Positions 1 through 11,614 of a stretch of 64,000 nucleotides of DNA are shown here, piece after piece; position 1 is the stretch's first letter, and each line of letters starts with the position of its first letter. Both the position numbers and the translations under genes were made by a program. The notes under the pieces are model-generated. The model saw only the letters and a list, made by a program, of their open reading frames with translations. It was not told the origin of the DNA and did no database searches. The stretch covers positions 37,787,952 to 37,851,951 of the forward strand of contig OW121741.1 in assembly GCA_933228675.1 (NCBI GenBank). The letters run 5' to 3'. The DNA comes from Stomorhina lunata. Lineage: Eukaryota; Arthropoda; Insecta; Diptera; Rhiniidae.

Positions 1-537
1 ACAGTGGTTATATTTCACCGAAAAGTCCTCGAAACTTTATATTTAGGAATTACCAGACAATGCACCAAATAAACTACAAAAGTCCAGAGAAGATATAGGG
101 ATAGGACTACGGGAGCCTTTGTAATGCTAGCAACAGTGGTGTGGGGAGGTTCGGTCCTTTCCTATTACTTCCAGTCTCGTTACATAAAGTCTTATTATAG
201 ACTCCCTATTTATTTAATTATTCTTAGATGTAAGGGCCAGAATGACTAGCTTTCGAACTAAATTTTACCCCATCTAGTCATTTACGAATTAATATAAAAA
301 AAAAGCAAAGATGTTCGAGATTTAATCTTTATGTATCTCTCTCTAATGTCCTTGAAAGAGAAAAGCCTCATAACCCGCGCCTTCCATGTTTCCAAGGCTA
401 AATATTTCTGGAAACCCCACATTAAAAAAAAAAAACTAAAAGATTTTACTTTATAATCAACCTATCCATATCGAAAGAAAACACCCTTATCAATTCCGAC
501 TAGCAATTCATTTTGCTTAAACTAATTTATTCTTAAA
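1..537. other. AT-rich sequence, nothing recognised
   Basis: No open reading frame with recognisable content, no terminal repeats and no tandem repeats of note. A few GC-richer patches (around 90-200 and 365-420) show no motif I can name. Confidence 0.5.
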
Positions 538-1330
538 CAAGTAAGAAAGCGCTATAGTCGGTCAAGCCGACCATACGATACCCTTCACCACTAAGGTCAA
601 AGGTGTTATTTTTCCTGTGTAAAGACAAATATTTGCTAAATTTTGCCATCATACCAACATTTTCTCAAAACTTATATATTCAACCTGTTTCCGTCATTTG
701 GACTTATATGAGAGCTAGGGTCAAATGTGGACCGATTATCTCGAAATTTGGCAGATTGATTACAGTTGTTACAAAAATTATGTATGCAAAAAATAGACTC
801 AAAATTTCCATTATCTTTAGATTTACGAGTGTTTTAGTGATTTTTTGTCTCATTTAGTGTGTTTTTAAAAAAGAATTTGTATGGGAGCTATGGTCAAATG
901 TGGACCGATTTCAACGAAATTTGGTACAGTGATTTTAGTTGACATAAGCGGTATTTATTTTAGATTTCATGAAAAAATATTGATATTTGTGGCCAATATA
1001 GCAATTCCGGGAAGTGGGACCTATGGGAGGTACCATAAATAATGAACCGATTTTGACCAATTTCAATAGCCATGGTTCCATTACAAAAAAAATGATCTGT
1101 GCCAAATTTCATCAAATTATCTTCAGAATTGCGACCTGTAGTTTGATTACAAGGTTTACATGGGGGTCCAGCCAGCCAGTCAGACGGACGGACGGACGGA
1201 CGGACATCGCTAAATCGACTCAGAAAGTGATTCTAAGCCTATTGGTATACTAAAACAAATATTTCTATGCGTTACAAACATCAGCCCAAACTTATAATAC
1301 CCTTTCCACCTATGGTGGTGAAGGGTATAA
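538..1330 (+). repeat. GGAC-microsatellite interspersed repeat, full-length copy 1
   Basis: One of several copies of a non-coding dispersed repeat of about 800 bp. It begins AAGTAAGAAAGC, has ATACCCTTCACCAC about 36 bp inside the left end and the inverse (GTGGTGAAGGGTAT) at the right end, and holds a short GGAC microsatellite at about 1183-1205. Other copies in the window are at 33093-33894, 34030-34833, 27281-28667 (reverse) and, partial, 11216-11614. Small reading frames in it (for example 603-857, 1014-1253) are not conserved as proteins between copies. The subterminal inverted motif suggests a non-autonomous DNA element; the superfamily cannot be told from the sequence alone. Confidence 0.8.
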
Positions 1331-4300
1331 CAAATGAAATTTTAAACAAAATTAGAAAATAACTTAAATTCATACTAAACATAATAATATTTCAAATCAT
1401 TATATCAAAATTACAAGAAAAATTTTAGATCTGAATATATTTCAGTACTAAGTTTTTATAAATACATGTTCACAAAATCTTTAAATACTTATGACATTTT
1501 TTTATACGAATAAACCTAACCGAAAGTTATGGGTTAAGAATACAATGAAATAGCAAAATAAAACTACGAAAACAATTGATTAACGATAAAAGCAAAAATC
1601 CATTGAGATTTACAGAGATTATTTCTGAATGAAATTCTTATATTAGTGAGATGTTTTGGTATTCTCATTCATAAAAATCAAATGAAAAAAAAAACACATC
1701 AAAGAGTATTTACTTGTAGTGCATTTAAAACTTCACATAATGTTAAGATCAGTATCAAATTAACAGAAAAAAAAAACTGTTAGACAGATCGAACATTAAC
1801 ATTAGGTTGTAATGCAAAGTTTAACATTATTGTTTTATGTTAAAAGGATTGTTGCTTTGATAGTTTTAAATTGCCACATAAGAATTTATGTTTTAATGTA
1901 AAATTTAAGTTTTATCAGACTTACCGCATCATACATATCCGATGAAGGCCTCCAACAGGAACTGATGATGTGGATTGGAACTCGCGCTGAATGCGGTGGA
2001 AGAGTTTGCTAAATTTTTACATTAATATATTTTTGCCAAAGTATTAGTAGGTGTTTCATATTTTATACATAGGTAATAAGGTTAGTTTTTAAGTTAAGGG
2101 TAAATTATAATAAGTGTAGGTTAAATTTAAGATAGATAATAGGATTTATAAAATAGGTAATTATTTATTCATATTTATGATTAGGATTAATTTTAAAATT
2201 TATAAATTTATTTTAATTAACCATTAAAAGCATTTTGACTTATTAAAATTCGGAAACCAATTAGTACAATGACTTCAAAATTCAATTTAACTTAAACATG
2301 GAAAGTTTAATTTTGAAAAAGTTTCATTTTGTAAACACTAAATTGAAAGACACGCGAGAATTATAGTCAACATAGATGAATTTCAGATATTACTAAAATT
2401 TATCTATGTTTAGGTTAAGTAGAATAATATTATAGATGACATAGTAACATGTTTCATAATGTATTTGGAGTTAGAAGCATTATAAGGTAATTTAAGACTG
2501 ATTAGGCTTAGGGTTTTTAGCAATAGTTAGGTCATTATTAGGTTAAGCACATATTTTTTTATAGGTTTTTAATTACTTGTAGAAATTTAAATTTAGTTAA
2601 AAATAGTTGTGATTTTAATTAGATAAATTTAGGATTCAAAATTAGAATAAAGCATATTTAAAATAGATTAGGTTATTGTTCAAATTAGGTTACTTGATAA
2701 TGTTATATAATGCGATTATGTAATGATGTTATGCAAACGTGTTCTGGGAAAGCCTTAGAGTGGAAATTCTGGAGGATTTAAATGGGACTAAAACACTCCA
2801 AAGTCCCAAATTGGATATCCATGATTAATGAATTACGTTGGGTTTATTAATTTAGGAGATGTGCCAAGATTCTTTCTTAAATCCAAACTATACCACCAAA
2901 GCACATTCTAGGCCTCGTGGTCTATGGCTGTATCAGGCCTGTGGCAAAATTGAGGTTAGGCGCGTCTGACTTGGAGAAGATTTTCGCACAGAGCTTTCTA
3001 TGGAATAATTTGATTGATTTTCTCATAATTTCACTTAAAACACCAAAACGTTAATGACTTTACCTTTAATTCGTTTGATTATTTGATAAAACTAGTAGTT
3101 CTTTAGGAAATCTTGTTTGAGTTTATCTTAGAACTTGCACTTTTAGATTCGTTTTGAATACCTCATGTATATTAACTTTAATATTTCACTAAGATTAATA
3201 TCTTATGTTTCTGATGTTTATTGGTTGAAATTCAGAAAGAAAAGAGTTAAAAGCTCTTTGGTAATCTTTCTCTATACCTTGGTTTTATGCTTTAATTGCA
3301 AAACGCAATTAAAACTGAGCGAAAAATGTTGTATGAGAAGGTAGTAAAAAACGGAGTCACATTTGATGCAGCACAGTGTTGTCAATCTCTCATGTTATAA
3401 GAACTTTTGAGATGTGTATAACATTAACATTTACACCAAATACTCACAAAATGTTCTTAAAATTAATTTTAACTTTGTTTTTAATCATCAATCTATATTT
3501 TTTTTGTTAATAATGATTATTTTTGTTTTCTTTTTACAAAGTTTTATCTTTAAATAAAATCTATCATCACAATCAAATTTTACCCATTCAAATTTTACCC
3601 ATTCTATCTTAGACACAAACCCCTACTACTTTTTGTATGTGATCTAATGGCTGAATACACAACTATGTGTAGGTGCTCATTTAAATTGAGATCAATACAA
3701 AAGAAAATAATAGAACGTATGAATGAAGTAAAGAAGTGATAATTAAATTTTGATTGTTTAAATTTAAAGTAAATTTTAATATATATTAAAACAAAAAAAA
3801 AAATAATAGCTGATGGAATAAATTACCTGGATAAGTATAAGAGAAAATTCTGGTTGTTGCAGTGTGATAATCAAATGTTAAATTAAGTAAAATTTATTAT
3901 TTGAAAATATTTTGTTATAATTTCTAATTAACCCACTTTTGACTATGGTTTTAGGTGATACACTTTAAGACGATGGTGCTGGAATTACTAAATATGAACA
4001 GTTTTTATTGACCTAAAATATTAGTCCAAGTAAGCATTTTATTCTTTTAATTTAGTTTGATTTCACAAATTTTATGATTTGTTTCTTTCAGAAAGTATGA
4101 AGAGCCGCTCGAATGAATTTCCATGACCAGACAAAATACTATATATTTTGAAATCGTTTATATGCAAACTAACAAGTTAAAGTTAAGTTAAGTTAATAAA
4201 AAGTTATTTTACATCAAAAAAAAAAAAATTTAACATAATAATTATTTAAGTTGTTTTGAAGTTGAAAATCTATGAAATCCCAAAAACGACCACTACACTA

Positions 4301-4739
4301 CGAATTCAAGAATTGGCAAAAGTCAACCACATAATTTTTGTATAGAGTCGAAACAAAATTCTTGGAATAAAAAAATACGATTTTATGGATCTCATCATCT
4401 CCGATTTTAATGAAAATTTGTATGAGCTTGATGAAAGAATACATCATACACCACACAGATATTAAACCCATAATTTTTTAAAAACACTGGCATATAGCCA
4501 ACAGTCCAGGAAATAAAGGAGTGAGAACCGTTTTTAAATATCTTGGAACGTTTAATAATGAGAAATTTCCAAAGACAAATATTTTGCTTACTTGGGAATT
4601 AATTATTCGAACTTTTAGAATTAATTGAAAAATTAGGTTTCATCAGGCTTGAGTTCGTTTAATTGTCAAATTATTAATTTTGAAAATTGTAAAGTAAATT
4701 ATGGAGAAAAATTGAAAAAATTATTTTTGAATGCGACTA
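1331..4739. other. AT-rich non-coding stretch
   Basis: About 3.4 kb without coding similarity or recognisable terminal repeats. It has many short GTTAGGTTTAAG-like stretches near 2040-2700 and a small direct repeat of CAAATTTTACCCATT near 3570-3603. The one patch that stands out is the GC-rich island at 1925-1986, listed separately. Confidence 0.45.
1925..1986 (-). other. possible short exon of an unidentified gene (weak)
   Basis: On the minus strand a 62-bp GC-rich island is bounded by a good-looking acceptor (pyrimidine-biased stretch ending TTCAG, 1991-1987) and a consensus donor GTAAGT (1924-1919). One frame is open throughout and reads REFQSTSSVPVGGLHRICMM; a second frame is also open. 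The base composition differs sharply from the surrounding DNA. No protein family is recognised. It could be a real internal exon of a large-intron gene, a repeat remnant, or chance. Confidence 0.25.
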
Positions 4740-4980
4740 GTGGATTGCAATTTCTGTCCCGCCACAGGACGTCATCAGCACTTAGCGCCCTCGACCACAA
4801 TCGAGTTAGCAAATTGCAGAGATAATCATCAATTAAACTCATTGAGTTGGCAATATACCAACGACAAGTGAAAAGATCGAGCTAAACAAGTAATAGGGGA
4901 ATATACAATCAATTAAAACGTAGTGATGTTCGATCAGACTCAATGAGTTTCTGCAAGTCTACCGGGGGATAATAAGGTAA

Positions 4981-5564
4981 GTGATAAACCTAACAGTTTA
5001 TCGGATCCCTCTAAATGAGGAAGCTTCGGGGACATCCTGTCTCAAGCAATCTCAAGATAATATTGACTCTCTTGGTATCACTGAAGATGTGATGGACACG
5101 GAAATTGACAAGGAAGCCCTTCTGAACCGCGATTCTGGGGACGACATCAGGATGACTTCAACATCACGCTCATTTCCCTTACGTTTTGTGAGGATAAGAA
5201 TGAAGATAACGCTTAATCTTCATCACTGCAAGGCAGCATTTACTGCCTTGCTCCTTCGCATGGTATATCGTGGAGAGGAACTTGTGTTAATCCAAGAGCC
5301 CTGGATCAACCGGAACAGTACCGGTATACTAACGCTCAAAGGCTATAAGCTACTTCATTTCAATGAAACAAGTAGGACAAGGGTATGATTTTTGGCAAGG
5401 AGCTTAATATCTTCATTCTTTCTGACTACAGTGACGAAGACACAATAGTAGCATACTGGTCTCCTCAGGCTCCATGGGACGTGGCCAAACTAGTCCAAAG
5501 CCTTCTATTGATCATTGGAGCTGATGTAAATGCACATTATATCATTTGGGGTATTTTAAACTGA
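4981..5564 (+). pseudogene. non-LTR retrotransposon endonuclease fragment (jockey/R1-LOA-like), broken
   Basis: The conserved part starts near 5212 and reads LHHCKAAFTALLLRMVYRGE followed by LVLIQEPWINRNSTG and GYKLLHF, which matches the start of the apurinic-type endonuclease domain of R1/LOA/jockey-like elements. The frame hits a TGA at 5386-5388, continues in the same frame for a few codons, then shifts near 5400 into LNIFILSDYSDEDTIVAYW. It ends with LLLIIGADVNAHYIIWG, the equivalent of the family's GxDxNAHHxxWG catalytic motif. About 40 residues between these blocks appear deleted, and nothing downstream (no reverse transcriptase) is present. The first ~70 codons are not recognisable; they may be the end of an upstream region. 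It is a dead 5' fragment. Clade assignment is inference from motif style. Confidence 0.7.
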
Positions 5565-6465
5565 AGAAAATATTCGTATAATGAATAAATATTGTATAAA
5601 TTTTATATTGAACATTTTGTTCAAGCGCTTTCGGCATATTTTTGGTGGTATAATTACAGGCACATAAAGTGTTTAGTCTCTACTGACAAAACACTAAACC
5701 AGGTGATCAGAACTTTTGTTTGGTCTTTGAAAAAAAAAGATTTACCGCTGAACTAATTTTGGTATTACCGAATAAATAATATTTTAGGCGCCTCCCATCT
5801 GAAAAAGTTGGAAAACTACCCCTTTTCTATTGATTAGGCTTCGAAATTATTTATATTGATTTATAGTCTATAGATATTTACTTTTTATTAAGAATTTAAA
5901 TAATTTTTGTTGTTTTTGCAGACTTAGGATGTTATTGTCTATTAAATTGTAAGTCAATAAATTATATCTTAAAAATTGTAATGCTTTTGTCTTCTATAAA
6001 ATATCACATTATTATTGTATTTTCTATTCTTTATTCATTCAAGATAGTCATAAATATTCAAATACATACATATATATGTATAAATATTTTAAGGCTTAAG
6101 TAAATTCTCATTTTCTTAATGATTAGATGCCTAATATTTTTGTGTGAAGACAACAATAGACTTAATCAAGAATGAATAAACAATTGCAATTGATAAAATC
6201 AATTGTCAGTTTCTTAAGATATAGAAATTGATAATAGAAATTTATGTGTTGCATTTATGTTTTAATCTTCAGTGGGTCAATTAAGCAGTCATTCACGACC
6301 TAATATATTCTTTCAAGATCGAGATGTTAAAATGGTTTTAGTGGAGCACAACATACTCTGGAGCGGTGTTCTTTGACGTGAACATTAGCCGGCCTTTTCA
6401 GGACATTTACCATGTAACGCCAATTTTAAGCTGAGGCTAATAATAGTACTTTTCAAACAATGTAA
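5565..6465. other. AT-rich stretch with a diverged repeat
   Basis: No coding sequence. Bases about 6105-6290 resemble 12250-12430, sharing GATTAGAT, ACTTAATCAAGAAT, a CAATTGAT...TCAATTG inverted motif and CAGTGGGTC in the same order. The remainder is unassigned. Confidence 0.45.
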
Positions 6466-7794
6466 TCTATAATATTAATACGCAAGCACCCATTTATTAT
6501 CCCCTTTTACGCTTTAATTATACACTCATTTCTGGAAAATTTTATACCATTTGAAAGGTATTTTTCCGTAGGTCAGACGAAACTATATTTTATTAAAAAA
6601 TCGGTTTGGTATTTAAAAATCTTACTAACACAATAAAGAAAACTCACATGCATATGAAATTCATTATAAGAATCAAACAAAAGAAATTGTATGCAAACAT
6701 GTTTTCTTTTGTTGTTATTATTTTTGGTGAGTGATGAGAATTAAAGAGTACATTTGTGGGGAGATAGTGGTAGACAAAGACAAAAATAAAGAGTATTTTA
6801 TTACAATTAAATCAATGTTTTTGTTTTGTAAAATAATAGCAACAAAAATTATTGGTATTGTTTTTATTATTTGTGGTGAGGGAGTGAAAGACAAAATTAA
6901 TATTTTGGAAGATTTGACAAAAAAAAGTGCTTAAAATGTAAACCTTTCAAATTTGAATTATTTGAAGTTAAATTTGTATGGAATTTTGTTTTTTGGGTTG
7001 GTTTATTGGAATAAAATCTTCGAGTGATTGAGGATTAAATATTGTGTTAATATTTAATCCTCATGAGATCATTAATAGCTATTTTACAATGCCAATTTTT
7101 TTAAGAGTCACAGTAGTAAAGAGTTGGAAAAGAACATTGTGACTTATTCCCAAAAAAGATGTTACCGATTAAAAAAACAGTCTTTTGAAAAAAAGTTCAT
7201 AATAATTACCAATTATTATCAAGAAAAGGAATTAAATGATCGGTCTGAATCAAATGTAAATTCTAAACTGATTAATGTTCAGAAAATGCTATAATATCAG
7301 GAAGGAATATTAAAACGCAAATCTTGCATTGCGACTGGAATGGTTTTAAACTGTAAGTTTCTGCAGATTCCAAGTACTTCGTAGTTAAATAAGACCTTGA
7401 TTTCTTCATCATTTTTATCAGTCCGTTAGTAACGCTTACAAGTTTATCTGTTCATCGCTTCACAGAGCATTTTGACATCGGTAACGCAAGATGTTTTGAT
7501 AAGAGCTACTAAGCCTAACACTTTTTCCTTCTCATTCACTTCTGAAAATGCAAAAACGGTTTATTATGGAATATCTTTAATCAGTAAACTCTTCGACATA
7601 AACACAATTTTTAATTATAGTTTTGCCAATTTGGCCAATTCGACGCTCTGTTGTATGGAGTGACATAGAAATCAATGAGATCAATTTCTCCACATATCCA
7701 TTTAGCCCGAGCAATTTCAAAAACTTGCTACATCGACACTGTCATTTTTGACTTAAAGCTCTGATTGTATGAGTTTTCTTTTTATAGAGAAGTA

Positions 7795-9121
7795 CAGGGT
7801 GGCCCAGAAAGACCGAAGTGGTGTGAATTCCTTATAACTTTTTTATTATAATTTTTTATTTCTTTTCTTTTCAGTATTTTGTAAAGAAGACTTGGATAAT
7901 TTATAATGGAGCAATACACAATTGAACAACGTGCCCAAATTGTTGAAATTTACTTTTCAAATCAACGGTCCATTGTGTTGACTCAGCGTGCATACCGTCG
8001 TCAATTTAATGTGCGGGTTGCACCCTCTCAGTCAACAATAAACCGTCTGGTTGCAAATTTTCGAGAACAAGGAGCAGTAAGGAATCTTCCTGGTCCCGGC
8101 AGACACCGAACTGTCCACACGGCTGACAATATTCAAGTGGTACAGGAGAGTATTCGGGAGGATCCAGAAACATCAACCAGGAGACGTTCGTCACAACTGG
8201 GCCTCTCAAGAACGTCGCTGCAGCGAATTTTGCACACCATAGGATTGTTTCCATACAAAATTCAACTTGTCCAAGAATTGAAACCAACAGATTACCAGCA
8301 ACGACTTGACTATGCAATTTATTTCCAGCAAAAACACAAGAGAATCCAAATTTTATTCATAACTTAATAATGAGTGACGAAGCCCATTTTCAATTAAATG
8401 GGTTCGTTAACAAGCAAAACTGTAGGATATGGGCTACGGAAAACCCGAGAGTACTTCATCAACGACAATTGCACCCAGTTAAGTGTACCGTTTGGTGCGG
8501 TGTTTCTTCAGAAAGGATCATTGGCCCATTTTTTTTTTTTTGAAAATGAACAAGGTGTCGCCATTTCCGTCAATGGTGATCGATATCGGGCCATGTTGCA
8601 AAATTTTGTAAGGCCAGCCGTGGAAAACCATCCGCAAATATGGTTCCAACAGGATGGAGCCACAGCGCACACTGCGAGGGCCACAATGACTCTTTTACGC
8701 GACATCTTTGGTGAAAAAATAATTTCTCGTAACAGCAATTTTAATTGGCCTCCGCGGTCCCCGGATTTAACCGCTCCAGACTGTATTCTTTGGGGCTATT
8801 TAAAAGGAAAAGTTTATGTTAATAAGCCTAGGACTATTGAGGAGTTAAAAACCAATATTCGAGAAGAAATTAATAACATACCACCGGAAGTTTTGCGAAA
8901 GGTCATGGAAAATGTGTTGGAAAGAGCACATTTGTGCGAAGCAGAATATGGCCACCACTTGCGGGATATCATTTTTAATAACTAATCCAAAAATATTCCC
9001 CATAAATTTATCATAAATTATTTATTATTTAAAAAAAAAAATTAAAAAAATATCTCTTAAATAAAAAGTTATAAGAAATTCACACCACTTCGGTCTTTCT
9101 GGGCCACCCAGAAAGACCGAA
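7795..9121 (+). mobile_element. mariner-type transposon (DD41D spacing), with near-perfect terminal inverted repeats
   Basis: The left end is CAGGGTGGCCCAGAAAGACC after a TA. The right end carries the inverse of about 45 bp with only one or two mismatches, so the insertion is fairly young. The paralogous Helitron H2 has an uninterrupted sequence at about 50575, which proves the insertion limits. The last bases of the right end are abnormal: instead of ...CCACCCTG-TA the sequence runs CCACC and then repeats CAGAAAGACCGAA, forming a hairpin with the repeat end (see findings). It encodes one broken transposase. Confidence 0.9.
7906..8985 (+). pseudogene. mariner-family transposase (DD41D), two frameshifts
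   Basis: Full-length in extent (about 360 codons) but needing three frame segments. Segment one (7906 to about 8330) has the paired helix-turn-helix region with YTIEQRAQIVEIYFSNQR, QRAYRRQFNV and a GPGRHRTV linker. Near 8330 the frame shifts; the next block contains MSDEAHFQLNGFVNKQN, the first catalytic Asp. A second shift lies in the run of T at about 8529-8541. The last block holds WFQQDGATAHTAR (second Asp) and PPRSPDLTAPDCILWGYLK (third Asp). By alignment with the mariner third Asp, 41 residues separate the last two, the spacing described for the rosa-like DD41D group. All three catalytic Asp codons survive, but the product is unlikely to be functional. An ATG at 8398 lies in the wrong frame and is not a real start. 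Confidence 0.88.
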
Positions 9122-9482
9122 TATAGGCAAATACTGCCTATAAAATTGCATATGGAGTATATACGAATTGGGTAACCTTTTTTGGAAAGGGGATGGTAGA
9201 GAAGAGAAAGGTGATGAAAGGGAGAGATAAAGCTACACTGTAATTGCACATCATATATATTTCTAGAACAGTGAAGTTGCGCCATTTGTTGTTATTTAGA
9301 CGCATTTTTTGTTTTACAGCCAATTTTATTTATTTTTCGTAGACGGCGTATTATTGCTGTAGTCTTACCGCCGACGGAAGATGGTGTGGTAATAAATAAT
9401 TTTAATTCTGTTATCATTGACTCCCAGTGGAGCATAGGGCCTTAAATTTAATAGGAATTAATAATTACAGAAATTGTTGTTG

Positions 9483-9543
9483 TCGAGACCGGGGATCGAA
9501 CCCAATGTGATATTACGTGCTAACCAACTAAGCCACAGCACGG
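9483..9543 (-). repeat. tRNA-like segment inside Helitron H1
   Basis: On the minus strand it has a box-A-like TGGCTTAGTTGGTTAGC and a box-B-like GGTTCGATCCC in tRNA order, 62 bases end to end. It is too short for a full cloverleaf and the anticodon arm is not intact, so it is a tRNA-derived relic rather than a tRNA gene. The H2 copy has the same segment, more diverged, at about 50942-51003. Confidence 0.65.
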
Positions 9544-9756
9544 GAAATTTGTATTCACAATGAACTAGATAACGGTCGATTGTGTCGACCGCAGGATACG
9601 CTAGTTATTCTTTATTCATCTACAAGTATAACCTAATTATAATACGTTAAATGAGATACACACCCCAACCGGTTTCGATGATTATCTTTGATCCATCAAT
9701 CCAACACTTACCCATAGTAAAATAAATTAGGTATATTTTTTTTTAACATGTTAGCT

Positions 9757-11067
9757 CCCAGTAAAACTTTACATTACCAAATAATGAGTTAAACAGTTAA
9801 ACTATTGAACACGAACTACTTACTCATTCGCTGTTTAAGTCATTACATTAGCATGGGGATGTCATTGGAGGCAAGTACTTACCAATTGCAGAAAAGTAAT
9901 GCCTTGGGTTAGCAATTTGAAAGCAACAACAACAACAGCAACAACTTTTTTGTTGTTGTTTTATTAAAAACATATATTTTTGTAAACGAAATACAAAATT
10001 TTTTTTATGATCCCATGGGAGCTCGAACCCAGACCCTCCGACTGCTAGTCAGAGACTCTTCCACTGAGCTACTTCATATGTTGAAAACTTAGCAGCTTAT
10101 AATTAATTTAAACAATTTTTATTTTTAGATCCAAAATCATGTGAAAATAACATTGTTTTTCCCTGCTTTTTTTTGCTTTGTTGTAATTTTTGGAAAAATA
10201 TTTTTATACGATTTTTTGTAATTATTTTAAAACTTGTTTAAAATTATTTTAAAACTTAAACAATTTAAATCTTCTTTTTTGTATAAGTTTTTACATAAGA
10301 TTTACTCTTACATACTAAATGTTACAACCTGTTAAGGTCAAAGTCCGAGCATATTTTAGAATTCCATGGATTTCGATCTTGTGCGAATATTCTCCAATTT
10401 TATAGGCCAAGCTTTGAAAAATGTTTCTCTACTTGGTCTTTCTATCGAAGTTTCGGACATCCTCCTCTAACATTAGGTAGTGGGACATTTCAATTCTAAT
10501 TTTATCCTCTTCATTGTACTTTTTTTTTTCAAGAGAGGGTTACTAGCCCGTAATCCTAACCCATTTTTATCGATCTTATGGGACAACTCTCGGAACATGT
10601 TAACTCACAATATTAATGGTTGTTAAACTATCTCCCCGGGTTATACCATGAGGAGGTGTGTGTCCACAGTTGAGATGAAGGATGACCCAGATAAGTTGGG
10701 CTTACCAAGTTAAGACCAATTAGAATCGTGTTTGGTATTCAACATCCCCTACATAATTAAAATTGTCTCATGATGGTATTTTTTCATTAACGTGAGTTAG
10801 TTTTATAAATTTGTTTTACAGAAGATAATATTTAAGTTCTAAAAATTCAAAAATCATTTAAAAAGACTCTTTTAATAAAAAAAAAAAAAAACTAAAAAAA
10901 ATTGTTGCCCTTGGTGGGATTTGAACCGGGGCCATTCAGTTTAAATTACCATCTTAATTACAAATAAGTACTTCTGCAATAACTTATTATTTATTCGGAT
11001 GGTATGTTGTAGTCGTTACAAGGTAACCAGTTATCAGAGTACTTGCCATTACCAAAGTTTTGCTGGG
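9757..11067 (+). mobile_element. CCCAG-family element, copy 1 (full length)
   Basis: Ends are CCCAGTAAAACTTT and AAAGTTTTGCTGGG, an imperfect terminal inverted repeat. Flanks show GCT on both sides (9754-9756, 11068-11070), a possible 3-bp duplication that is not consistent in other copies. Inside, in order: a (CAA)n/(TTG)n hairpin near 9930-9962; a tRNA-like module (minus, 10007-10078); an antisense fragment matching the 3' end of the RTE-like element at 51900-52386, with its TAAG-type tail (about 10310-10500); and a second tRNA-like module (minus, about 10905-10985). Other copies: 35809-37113, 39088-39982 (truncated), 47366-48617, 60549-61781, and a reverse copy split between 18711-18885 and 26312-27280. 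No transposase; superfamily unknown. Confidence 0.85.
10007..10078 (-). repeat. tRNA-like module within CCCAG element
   Basis: On the minus strand: AGTAGCTCAGTGGAAGAG (box A position), a CTGACTAGCAGTCGG arm, and GGGTTCGAGCTC (box B). Length and order fit a tRNA, but end pairing is poor and the same module recurs in every CCCAG copy, so it is a transposon-borne tRNA-derived sequence. Related copies occur near 36056-36128, 39345-39410, 47617-47690 and, on the plus strand, 27042-27110. Confidence 0.65.
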
Positions 11068-11215
11068 GCTTTTATTGATATGTGCAATTGTAAGGAAAGA
11101 ATTAAAGAACATGGGAACATCTGTAGACGTTTACTTAATATCAGCTTTCTAATAATTAAATATTTATTGCTTATACGATATGTATGTTTTACTTTAATAT
11201 TTTGTATGATTTTAT

Positions 11216-11614
11216 TATACCCTTCACCACCATAGGTGGAAATTTAGTATAGTGATTTCCGTGACATAAGCAGTATTTGTTATAAATTTCATGAAAATAT
11301 ACTGATATTTGCGGCCAAAATACCAATTCCATTAGACCAATTTGGACAAATTTTAGTAACCACTAAAAGAATTGTCTGTACCAAATTTCATCAAATTATA
11401 TATTGCGACCTGTATTTTGATTACAAGGTTTACATGGGGGTCCAGCCAGCCGTCCAGACATACGGACGGACTTACATCGTTAAATCAACTCAGGAGATGA
11501 TTCTAAGTCTATTGGTATACTTACAAGTGGTTCTAAGTCCAATATTTCTATGCGTTACACACATCAGCAAAAACTTATAATACCCTTTCCTCCTATGGTG
11601 GTGAAGGGTATTAA
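11216..11614 (+). repeat. GGAC-microsatellite repeat, partial copy
   Basis: An internally shortened member of the family at 538-1330. It keeps the right half, including the ACGGACGGAC stretch near 11460-11472 and the terminal GGTGGTGAAGGGTAT. Its left end, ATACCCTTCACCACC, is the direct inverse of its right end, so the copy now has clean terminal inverted repeats. Confidence 0.75.

Larger units (their letters stand above)
6466..9604 (+). mobile_element. non-autonomous Helitron H1, interrupted by a mariner
   Basis: It starts TCTATAATA after an A and ends CTAG before a T, the A|TC...CTAG|T layout of Helitrons. Nine bases upstream of CTAG is a perfect hairpin, CGGTCGA-TTGTG-TCGACCG (9573-9591). 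A second copy with the same ends lies at 49192-51057. No Rep or helicase coding sequence is present, so it would depend on an autonomous partner. Short reading frames inside (6731-6934, 7472-7663) differ between copies and are probably not genes. Bases 7795-9121 are a later mariner insertion; without it the element is about 1.8 kb. It includes a tRNA-like segment near its 3' end. Confidence 0.85.

Noticed and set aside
603..857. Small plus-strand ORFs in the GGAC repeat (also 33160-33378, 34097-34315)
   Set aside because: The frames drift between copies and have no family resemblance; repeat-derived.
6731..6934. Small ORF in Helitron H1 (also 49349-49762 in H2)
   Set aside because: The two copies differ in frame and stops; substitutions do not respect codons.
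8006..8317. 103-codon frame opposite the mariner transposase
   Set aside because: Antisense shadow of a recognised transposase.
10007..10078. tRNA genes
   Set aside because: Box A and B are present, but the acceptor stem does not pair properly and the modules travel inside repeated elements.
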